DNA of 64,000 nucleotides, from positions 1 to 64,000 of the forward strand of contig JAUIRK010000873.1 in assembly GCA_030549495.1 (NCBI GenBank), written 5' to 3'. Below are positions 38,301-43,856 of the stretch, one piece after another; the first letter of the stretch is position 1; each line of letters opens with the position of its first letter. The notes under the pieces were generated by a model. The model searched no databases and was not told the DNA's origin. It saw nothing but the letters and a program-made list of their open reading frames with translations. The translations under genes were made by a program, and so were the position numbers. This stretch comes from Nectonema munidae (taxonomy: Eukaryota > Nematomorpha > Nectonematoida > Nectonematidae).

Positions 38301-40142
38301 AAAAATAATTTTTGCAAGTTGGAACCTCGTGGGTTAGGGTTGAGCATAAATATCTTTAAATTTTTTTTTTTATTTTAGAATTATTTTAATTTGTTTTTTG
38401 GAAATTTGTTTTTAGAATTTTTTAATGGGCAATTCACAACTTTTTTATTTTAATTTTTTGTTTGATTCTTTTCTTCAAATTTCATAAAATTTTTAGGCCA
38501 TCTAAAATTTTATTTTATATTTGTACATTTTACTTAATTTTTTCTCAACAAAAAATTTCAAACAAATTAATTTGTTTTGACTCTTCCATAGTACTGTCTA
38601 AGCTGCTTGCACTTGATATCAACAAATCCTACGGTCCTGACGCATTACCTAATGTTTTACTCAAAAAATGTGCACAAATCAAAGCTGTCCCCTTATCTCA
38701 TTTGTTTTCATTGTCTTTTAGTACAGAAAGAGTTTTCGAATTATTTTCTTTGCATAACACTGAAAAAAGAGTTGAAGGCATTTACTTCGATTAAATACTG
38801 TTTTAATAACTTAATTAAGAACACTTTTCAACCCATCTTTCATTATTAAGGCTTAGCGATGAATAGCGCATTGCGTACCAATTACATCTAGAGATTTTTG
38901 CTTAATCAAAGTCTGAAAACTAGAAGAACAAGAAATTGCTAGAGCAAGGGCATTACACACACCAAGTGAATGTTCTGGCCTAATAACACGTACTGTAAAA
39001 AATGTCCCCCTTGTCAAATATTTCTCTTGCAGTTGTTCTACTGCCAAGAGTTTTGCAAAACAAAAAATTGTTTATCAGGTGTTTGTCATATACATGTTGT
39101 ACGTAAACGCAAGGCTGAGTTAGGTTTGATCTAGCTAGGTATAAATGAATTCAGAATTAATAAAACCAGTTCTGATATTATGCCATCAGAAATCTCTCCT
39201 ATTAGCCTTCTAACGATAATGGTGATCAGACATCTCTCCTATTCGCCTTCTAACGGTATCGTTTGTCAGGAAGATATGCTTCAACTTTACAAGTTCAGAA
39301 CTTCTTAGCATATTCAATATATTTTACAGCAGGGTAATATCAACTGTTATCCTATGTTGTGGGACTTTTTGATAACAGATATTTTTCTGAAACTTAATCG
39401 AACGCTTTCAAACCACACTCAATATTTTGCAGAAACCTTCCTATGTTATCAAACATGGGCTTGTGCAATCGTTCAGCTTAACGTTTAAAATAGTGAATAG
39501 TTTTGTTTACTGGACTCGAGTGCCTCTTTCCCAGTGCAAGCTTCACTTGATGAGCTTAAAAAAGTGATTCGCCCACCTTGAAATCACATTAGGGGTTGAA
39601 GGGGGGCTGAAAAGCCATAAAATTAGGCATAAAAAGCAATAAAAGGAAAAAGAGTACTCAATTCAAAGACTAACTCATTTATTCTTTTTAAATGTGACTC
39701 ATTGTCAAAAATGGCAAATGACCCAATATGGGTGCAATATTTTGGGCAAAACGATTCACTCGGTGTCCCTTCTTGGTCCCCATAGAGCTGCTTCGCGATC
39801 CCCTAGGGCACCGCAGACTCTAATTTGAAAACCACTAAGCTAGAAGGTAGTGATGCAATCAGAATTAGAAACAAAGTTGATAAAATTAGTGTAGCTATCG
39901 GCAGTTAGGTAGGATTGGAAGCTGACAGCGAAAGTGGGTGGTGTCCATTGGACAAAAATTCTTTTATAATAAATTTGGAAAATTATATTAAAAAAAAAGT
40001 ATGGAGTAAAGAATTACAGATTTATATGAAGTTTAGATAGGGGGAAAAAGTATCCAAAATTTAGAATACAAACCTGCATTTCATCAATACCTCCTTTCAA
40101 GATATTTTCAAATGCTGATTCTGCGCCATCATTTTGATTCAT
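14138..40142 (-). CDS. GTF3C3: General transcription factor IIIC subunit 3 (TFIIIC102/Tfc4), twelve exons
   Basis: The exons, 5' to 3', are 40142-40074, 37283-37169, 27249-26877, 25557-25265, 24594-24401, 20473-20181, 19578-19323, 19258-19103, 19047-18880, 17628-17453, 17396-17088 and 14372-14138. All junctions use GT/AG and the phases agree, giving 2637 nt and 878 aa, close to the roughly 886 aa of the human protein. The N-terminus is acidic, as in relatives. Then comes the MGDANLRWAKGESNQAI block (human MGEANIRFARGEREEAI), TPR repeats throughout, and a C-terminus with PCKESYYNMGR and IAYNLFQIYKQ (human PCQESFYNLGR, IAYNLSLIYQ). In the tau-A lobe of TFIIIC, the TPR arrays hold TFIIIB subunits and bring RNA polymerase III to tRNA and 5S genes in the nucleus. 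Large introns filled with transposons stretch the gene to 26 kb. The first two exons and the 19323 donor are the least certain parts. Confidence 0.88.
14373..17087. other. GTF3C3 intron 11, no gene seen
   Basis: This AT-rich intron has no supported coding region. A segment near 15500-15610 (GGCTACATAATTGCTTCTGAT) resembles one at 23400-23520 (GGCTACATTACTGCCTCTGAT), so both are probably copies of an unidentified interspersed repeat. Confidence 0.5.
17088..17396 (-). CDS. GTF3C3: GTF3C3 exon 11 (TPR)
   Basis: It follows a 56-bp intron whose acceptor is ATCGTAG, and its donor is GAG|GTAAAC. VIRLFKCKLISNTNPSL and KSLIILFYQRKNFEACFTSA match human FCLRLMLKNPENHAL and NGHNAFVSGSFKHAL. Confidence 0.9.
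17453..17628 (-). CDS. GTF3C3: GTF3C3 exon 10 (TPR)
   Basis: The acceptor is TTAATTAACCAG and the donor GCA|GTAAGT is near perfect. FDMFLYLLLSKQYSEAFGQL matches human LEYFGLSAAILDKNFRKAYN. Confidence 0.88.
17822..17972 (-). mobile_element. tRNA-derived SINE
   Basis: On the minus strand a tRNA-like head shows an A box (TGGTTAGATACTGG) and, 35 nt on, a B box (GGTTCTATCCC at 17911-17901), which together form an internal RNA polymerase III promoter. The cloverleaf is not complete enough for a functional tRNA, and the 3' side ends in short TACCTT repeats. It sits in GTF3C3 intron 9 in the same sense as the gene. Confidence 0.7.
18880..19047 (-). CDS. GTF3C3: GTF3C3 exon 9
   Basis: 56 codons lie between AAATTTAG and AAG|GTATTA, in phase 0 at both ends. 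The sequence (KKVEKVPYDVCYVF, LFGLVVSYIYPIEK) has no long match I can recall, but position and phase fit the gene. Confidence 0.78.
19103..19258 (-). CDS. GTF3C3: GTF3C3 exon 8
   Basis: The acceptor is TTCATTCAG and the donor GAA|GTAGGA, giving 52 codons in phase 0 at both ends. The helical peptide NKTFLNLCEKCLMMETNEEF corresponds to the middle linker after the first TPR array. Confidence 0.8.
19323..19578 (-). CDS. GTF3C3: GTF3C3 exon 7 (TPR)
   Basis: The acceptor is ATTTTTCAG. WDHAFYYLKYLIDS, LYYFYAQCLEKKEGATDSV and VHYYEKGLEKDPNNVEIKAK form a TPR pair matching human LRHAECLKALGYMERAAESY. The donor GAG|GTTGAA is weak and was chosen by phase. The frame is open a further 23 codons. Confidence 0.8.
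19655..19825. repeat. Direct duplication, 80 identical bases with period 91
   Basis: Two copies starting ATGCTACAAGGCTAATCCC and ending ACACGGGAAATAAC are identical. They lie in GTF3C3 intron 6, just upstream of exon 7. The perfect identity points to a very recent duplication or an assembly artefact. Confidence 0.85.
20181..20473 (-). CDS. GTF3C3: GTF3C3 exon 6 (TPR)
   Basis: The acceptor is AATATTTCAG and the donor AATCA|GTATTC. LGQYTQALKFTEKYL matches human NKQYDKALEIITDF, ALPIDLVTKIAICYIYL matches VPIDITVKLMVCLVHL, and DLYLDIGEAFQ matches DLYLDVAEAFL. Confidence 0.92.
21465..22640 (+). mobile_element. hAT transposon relic, copy A (ZBED5/SCAND3-like transposase)
   Basis: Transposase traces run from about 22157 to 22640. 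An AIEQLQEKHLTK motif leads to FIKANASNLVCFQFEKLLLH and SNVRWLSKGKL, the HTEVRWLSRG signature of ZBED5/SCAND3-type hAT proteins. The left end has a hAT-like CAGTGGTTTTCAAA (21527). The frame is broken several times. A homologous copy lies inverted at 38850-39910. Confidence 0.75.
23629..23976. mobile_element. Short hAT-like MITE, about 350 bp
   Basis: The ends are inverted and similar: CACGCTTCTCAACCGG on the left and CGGTTGAGAAACGCTG on the right. Both inner flanks carry GGTTCCGCG. This end sequence is typical of hAT-derived MITEs. No clean 8-bp target duplication was found, so it is old. Confidence 0.65.
24401..24594 (-). CDS. GTF3C3: GTF3C3 exon 5 (TPR)
   Basis: The acceptor is TAATATTTAG and the donor GAAA|GTATTT. 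The frame stays open beyond the donor, but alignment of HEDINLMLDLK with human MEDVNIAAEL, and phase 0 at the start of the next exon, place the boundary here. Confidence 0.82.
25265..25557 (-). CDS. GTF3C3: GTF3C3 exon 4 (TPR)
   Basis: The acceptor is GTTATAG and the donor CAG|GTAGGC. The peptide VPEATEPYDLLGLIYENKGE matches the human LAYEPFSTLAMIYEDQGD region, and LDPRRTSIESWVKMYKH matches LNPSDTEEWVRLAEM. Confidence 0.92.
26877..27249 (-). CDS. GTF3C3: GTF3C3 exon 3 (acidic region and first TPR)
   Basis: It starts after ACATATTTAG and ends at ATCAA|GTACTA. It encodes an Asp/Glu/Ser-rich stretch, a basic cluster (EKKRKKYKKTKTIRSK) and then the diagnostic MGDANLRWAKGESNQA helix pair. The open frame extends upstream of the acceptor into a GC-rich repeat, which I exclude. 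Confidence 0.88.
27296..27398. repeat. GC-rich minisatellite, about three units of 30-35 bp
   Basis: The units have the form GCACCCGCCC...GCA...TCAATTT. It lies directly upstream of GTF3C3 exon 3 in its intron and accounts for the false N-terminal extension of that exon's open frame. It is unlike the (CATCCGC)n repeats of the hAT next to it. Confidence 0.65.
27479..28591 (+). mobile_element. hAT transposon 1, internally deleted
   Basis: It begins TAGTGATGTATCGGAT and ends ATCCGATACATCTCTA, and is flanked by CTATATAC at 27471-27478 and 28592-28599. Subterminal ATCCGC/GCGGAT repeats are dense at both ends. It keeps only the C-terminal transposase part (27984-28283), including the dimerisation motif CPPSTVQSEQLFSTAG, so it is a deletion derivative of an element like its neighbour hAT 2. 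Confidence 0.9.
27984..28283 (+). pseudogene. hAT transposase C-terminal fragment
   Basis: 99 codons are collinear with the C-terminus of the transposase at 29882-31785, sharing EEENEQENEDNV, RYQKEKRINGTTI and SLDWWKIKEEQFPFL. The reading frame ends early, inside the hAT dimerisation domain. No DDE residues remain. Confidence 0.85.
28600..31977 (+). mobile_element. hAT transposon 2, full length
   Basis: At 3378 bp it begins TAGAGATGTATCG and ends CGATACATCTCTA. It is flanked by CTATATAC at 28592-28599 (shared with hAT 1) and 31978-31985. Arrays of CATCCGC lie near 28610-28735 and 31850-31950. It carries a BED-finger transposase broken by a few frame changes. Confidence 0.93.
29882..31785 (+). 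pseudogene. hAT transposase with BED zinc finger
   Basis: It consists of an N-terminal BED finger (CVLC...H...H, codons about 20-55), TTDIWSD with the first catalytic Asp, RDGGSN with the second, the DPYEEITKKLS helix region and a C-terminal dimerisation domain (SLDWWRIKEKQYPF, CPPSTVQSEQLFSTAG). It lies in three frames: 29882-30166, 30090-30719 and 30832-31785. At least one frameshift near 30150 and a break at about 30720-30830 make it non-functional. Such enzymes cut at the element ends and generate 8-bp target duplications. Confidence 0.9.
32230..32640 (-). mobile_element. Fragment of a different hAT transposase (BED finger)
   Basis: The minus strand shows a start MATLTSQQVSSHFK, then SEVWKTFGIV, a BED finger in another frame (AACKVCSQAF...RRHKC) and CVRFIAKDLRPFETIGCGGF, typical of ZBED-like hAT transposases. 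It stops at GAG|GTAAAC, possibly a splice donor. It is frameshifted and truncated, and lies in GTF3C3 intron 2. Confidence 0.75.
32860..34050 (-). mobile_element. Second piggyBac relic
   Basis: Transposase pieces run in order: KIRKFLGLILLSGIHVLPSE (34032-33787), FLSVDECMFPYRG with the first Asp (about 33650), FGYKIWMMCSRDGFPYNFSI, then GGVDQCGRFLSSYRPKLRSK-like remains near 33110-33060. It differs from the piggyBac at 6.2-8.5 kb, so it represents another lineage. It has multiple frame changes, and no TTAA-flanked ends were identified. Confidence 0.75.
34250..35010 (+). pseudogene. Unidentified degenerate coding relic
   Basis: Coding-like stretches broken by stops include SSDEDSHQFNTPHKSRSK, QLSQEGINIPSPTQQGV and ARWNT...ILAYIFLPELRNQLQ. 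The pattern looks like a protein repeated in transposon-rich genomes, but I cannot name the family. It precedes the MULE-like fragment at 35303 in the same sense, and the two may be unrelated. Confidence 0.35.
35303..35605 (+). pseudogene. MULE transposase C-terminal fragment
   Basis: One hundred codons contain LPRTNNALRGWHNHMQANI, HPNIWKFIGVLKREQ and a FLRYVAHNL end. This is the conserved C-terminal block of animal MULE/Phantom-type transposases (pattern PRTNN..E.WH). The usual Glu of that motif is replaced (NNALRGWH), so it is probably inactive as well as truncated. It differs from the transposase at 50.7 kb. Confidence 0.65.
36366..36482 (+). other. Exon-like open stretch after a good acceptor
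   Basis: TTTATATTTTACAG precedes an open frame of 39 codons (RIPYNVALWIHTTTIS ... SAGTLASWGIK) and a stop. The peptide composition looks coding, but I do not recognise it and no upstream exon was found. It lies antisense inside GTF3C3 intron 2. It could be the last exon of a nested gene, a transposon exon, or chance. Confidence 0.3.
37169..37283 (-). CDS. GTF3C3: GTF3C3 exon 2 (acidic N-terminal region)
   Basis: The acceptor CATTATAG and the donor T|GTAAAG bracket 38 codons plus one base. The peptide is acidic (IYDDTCEVQDLVGDISFIED and on). Its phase joins perfectly to exon 3. The open frame runs past the donor, so the 3' edge is inferred from phase and donor quality. Confidence 0.6.
38570..38790 (+). 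mobile_element. LINE reverse transcriptase fragment
   Basis: LSKLLALDINKSYGPDALPN and LLKKCAQIKAVPLSHLFSLS match the segment just upstream of the RT fingers in CR1/Jockey-type LINEs (pattern L..L...KS.GPD.IP...LK). It is truncated on both sides. It lies in GTF3C3 intron 1, antisense to the gene. Confidence 0.65.
38850..39910 (-). mobile_element. hAT transposon relic, copy B (inverted partner of copy A)
   Basis: Its reverse complement aligns with 21465-22450: TAGTGGTTTTCAAA end, GCACCCATATTGGGTC, TTGATATTACC, CAACTGCAAGAGAAA and the transposase peptides AVEQLQEKYLTRG and DVIGTQCAIHR. It contains a small internal duplication (CTCTCCTATT(A/C)GCCTTCTAACG). It is old and inactive. Confidence 0.75.
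40074..40142 (-). CDS. GTF3C3: GTF3C3 exon 1 (start codon)
   Basis: 23 codons, MNQNDGAESAFENILKGGID followed by three more residues, end in phase 0 at CAG|GTTTGT. The ATG at 40142 is the first in a short acidic stretch. Assignment rests on phase fit with exon 2 and the acidic character, because the family N-terminus is poorly conserved. Confidence 0.6.
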
Positions 40143-40687
40143 ATCTTTTCGAGACGCAAAGGCTTATTCTTTATAATCAAATCTAAAAAGTAAGAAACGA
40201 ATATTTAAAACAATAAAATAAAAAAACCATAATTTCTTGATAAAAAGTTTTACCTAAGTATATCCAAACCTTTATTTTTATCATTTCCTTTCATAATGAA
40301 CACAAAAATGTTAAATCACTATAGTTTAAGTGGACAAGGCGATATTAAATTCTTTAAAATATTATCGTAAAATAATTTATCATTTGGTTGACAAAATAAA
40401 TTTTTACTATTTCTTCAAAATTGCTTCCTAACGCATCAAGGCAAATAATAATCTTTTTTTAGATAATAATTTTACTAAACCTTGAATACGGGAAGTCAAA
40501 GAGTATTTTCATCATCTCCTCATATATTTAGATAAAATTTGCGATTTTTCCTCTGACATTAAAATTGACAGAAAATAATGTAAGCATGGGTATAATTTTT
40601 CAGCATACAAGATGGCTATAAGTGAAAATGCAATAAAGGCAGACACTGATATTTACTAAAAAAACGTTTATATTTATATGTAAATAC

Positions 40688-40935
40688 AAGTAATGTACCG
40701 ATCTAATGTTTCCACCGATGCTTAATCGCTAACGATATAATTATTTTGTATACTAGCTTTTAAACATAATAAAAGCTTTTCATCAAATTGTGAGCAAAAC
40801 GTCTTCTTTATTTTATATGCATAAAACATCCAAACTTTAATTTGTCTATTCGTTCGGGTGATAAAATCGGCGAACAATAAAAAATTTGCAGATAACAATC
40901 AAAAAGGCGAAACCGATCTAATCGGTATATCACTA
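40688..40935. mobile_element. hAT MITE, 248 bp with 8-bp target duplication
   Basis: It is flanked by GTAAATAC at 40680-40687 and 40936-40943. Ends are imperfectly inverted: AAGTAATGTACCGATC and GATCTAATCGGTATATCACTA. No coding content. It lies about 0.55 kb upstream of the GTF3C3 start codon, in the likely promoter region. Confidence 0.75.
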
Positions 40936-41112
40936 GTAAATACACTTCTACAAATTAATAAATCAAAGACTGAATAGACGTATTTAAAAAAAAGAGGGAT
41001 TATTGGAGTATTTTTTCTTGCTTCGCTCTAACGATAGTATCATTGGTACAATGTTTATATGCAACTTGGCTGAAAAAAGATTTTTCGCTCTAAAAATACG
41101 ATCATCTGTTGT

Positions 41113-41200
41113 TTTTAGCGTTATGTTAACCAAAAATGGTACTGCGATGAATTTGTTTTTAGCGTTATGTTAACCAAAAATGGTACTGCGATGAATTTAT
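41113..41200. repeat. Tandem duplication, 44 bp x 2
   Basis: Two adjacent copies of TTTTTAGCGTTATGTTAACC plus 24 more bases are essentially identical. Function unknown. Confidence 0.85.
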
Positions 41201-41647
41201 TTCTAGCTTTTAGTGTTAGATATTGATTTATGGTTTAAATTAGGTTTTGTGTGTATTTCTTATATGGTGTTATGAGTTGATTTGTTCATATAAAGTAGCA
41301 TAGCTTAAGAGTTAACCGTTTTAGTATTGTATGGTGTAATTGATGAATTACTTATCCTGTGATGATGAGTTATTGGTTTTTAAAATTCATATAATATAAA
41401 GTTAATTGGTCAAATTTTTCAATTAAGTAGCCTTCTAAAATAGAAAAGCAAAACAGGAATTTACTTAAAACTTATGATTTTTATTATAAAGCATACTTTT
41501 GAATCATAAATATCTTTTATGGTTTTCCCACTAAATTTGTTAATTTAGAAATAAGTTAAATAACCGCCATCACACAATAGATTTGAAAAGATTTCAAAAA
41601 TTAAATTTATCGAAACTTTATTATAGGTAAAAATAATAGGTGGTTAG

Positions 41648-43546
41648 GGGTGTTGAGAAAAAATGCCCACATGTGCCCACCTATGCCCACTAATGTCCAC
41701 CTTTATTTTCTTCATGGTAAAAAATAAAATTTTCAATAATAAAATGAAAAAAAGTGCATAAGGTATTTTTTTCAATTTTTAAATTATTTTTGAGTAGTTT
41801 CTTAATTTTTATTTGATATTAACAAATTTTTTGAATTATTTTTCTTTATTCTCGAAAAAACTAATTATCCATTCAATCCACAATTTAAATTTTAAAAATC
41901 CAATAGATTTAAATAATTGTTTTAAAGATTTAGTAAGCTTAATATTTTTTTGTTTAAATTATATCTATTAATTGTATTAAATTATATTATACTATAAAAG
42001 ATTGAAACATTTAAGATCTGTATAAAATAATAAAAAGTAATTTTTTTGATAAATCATAAATACTATTTGCTCAGTATGTGATGATTAAAAATTGTAGATA
42101 CCAACCAAGAAATGAAATATCTTCAAAAATCTATAAAGCTGATTTAAAGCCATTATCAACGCCTCTAGATAGAAACTGTTCGTTTAACGCTGCCTTACTC
42201 ATCTTATTTGGAAATAAAAAAATCCATAGTAGAGACCCAGGTATGGAAAAAGTTTCCCCAACTTAAACGCACTGCGTGCCCTCCATCCTGCTTTTTTTGC
42301 TTGTCGGACGAAGAGATATGGGGTAGAGTAAATAGAAGAAGGAATTATCAAACTTTGTGTTTAAAATTCTTGGTGTTCAGTTTTAGCAATTAAAGCAGTT
42401 GTTAGTGTTTTTTGAAGATCAATTAAGGGGAATAAACTCCAATAATTTTTTGCAAAAAACAATTCAAAAATTTAAATAAAATCGTTTGTTCTTCATTTTA
42501 CATTTATATATGGTCTTATATTTTTCTATTTATTTTATAAAAAGATCATCTAAAAACGGCTGCTCGCTCATTCAAGGTAATGTCCTAGTTAGACTTGGTT
42601 TTTTCTTGTTTGCAATGAGATATGTTTTCTTTGATTTAATTGAATGTATTATATAATAGTTATACTATTTTCTTATAATGTTTTATGTATTCATTTTATA
42701 ATAATGGTATACATAAAAAATTCGGAGAGATGTACAGTTTATTCGTCAAATTTTATTCTAGGCTCCATTTTTGCTTGACTTGTCAAGTTATCTTTACTTC
42801 GAATGCTTACATTTCGGATAATTTTATACTTGATGAATGATCCAAAGAATTTTATTCAAAGTTTGTTTTTTTTGTGTTAAAAATCTTCGATTGTTATCTT
42901 ATTATTATACTCATGTTTTGAATCGCAGATTTTTGTATATTGTTCAATTTTTAGGACAAAATTTTGATTTGTCTTGACTTTTATGTTCTGTTTTATAAGC
43001 GGTTATACTTATAGAATTATATAAAAGTTTTAAAAAAAATACTTCCCTATTATCAGAAAACATATTCGAGTATTATCAAATCCCTGCCTTGATTTCTTAA
43101 CCAGGAAATTAATTCTATGTTCGTCAAAAGAATCGCTTTAAAGCCTAAACGACCAAAATTTTATGAAAGAATAGAAGTCTGAAATTATATGGTAAATTCT
43201 CTTTAAATTTTTTTAACTCAAATCATAATAATTTATTTAAGGTTGAAGCAAACAGAAAAGATCCATTGAATAAACGGGTGGAATTTTTCATCTATTCCTA
43301 TTTGAATTGATGTTTGGATGTGAATTTACCTTATTAGAAAATGTTACAGTAATAACTGAAAATTGATATCATTTCCTCTTTTTCCTCCTCGTTTATGTAT
43401 TTATTATATATTGCAGAAGACTCAGAAATGGAATTCTTGGGAGGTATACAAGATTTTTTAATATATGTGTAATATTTTCTTATTTTTCTCAATAAAATTT
43501 TTCTATTTTTAAAAACTACTGTCCTCATGATTTTTACTTTGTAACT
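41648..43546 (+). repeat. MULE left terminal inverted repeat
   Basis: It matches the reverse complement of 52192-53781 over its whole length, apart from about 70 bp (near 42265-42333) and about 240 bp (near 42432-42680) present only here. The outer 80 bp contain GCCCAC repeated three to four times (ATGCCCACATGTGCCCACC), probably transposase-binding sites. Decayed OTU and transposase coding is visible at 42078-42240 and about 43038-43290. Confidence 0.9.
42078..42240 (+). pseudogene. OTU-protease fragment inside the MULE inverted repeat
   Basis: EISSKIYKADLKPLSTPLDR and NCSFNAALLILFGN align with EIASKIYETNLKPLKSTGDG and NCLFNSLSLVLVGS of the internal OTU gene at 49.4 kb. The catalytic Asp-Gly-Asn-Cys motif is altered (GDGNC to LDRNC). 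A mirror copy lies at about 53350-53170. It shows that the inverted repeats contain old gene sequence of a related element. Confidence 0.8.
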
Positions 43547-43856
43547 CATTGAAACTAAATTTTGAAAGTGTGCCATTTAACTTTTTATGCTTTTATATAG
43601 ACAAAGTTAATAGTTCTTTTTCGACAATTTAACAAGCTGGTTCTCTCTTATTACATGATGATTTATTTTATCAAACAAAAATTGATAGTTATTTTGATAA
43701 TATATAAATATGTATGGTAGGTAGGTAGGTAGGTAGGTAGATTTCAAAGCACTTTCCAGCGTGAGCTGATATGCTCGCGTAAGCTTGAGAGTTGGTTAAG
43801 GAAGATGCAGATGTTGGTAGAGATAGGTTGTCCTAAAAGTAGAAGAGAAAAGCAGA

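Noticed and set aside
43716-43740. GGTA repeat considered as telomeric (TTAGG) sequence targeted by a TRAS-type LINE
   Set aside because: The unit is TACC/GGTA, not TTAGG, it is absent on the 5' side, and the 14-bp target duplication lies outside it, so it is the element's own tail.
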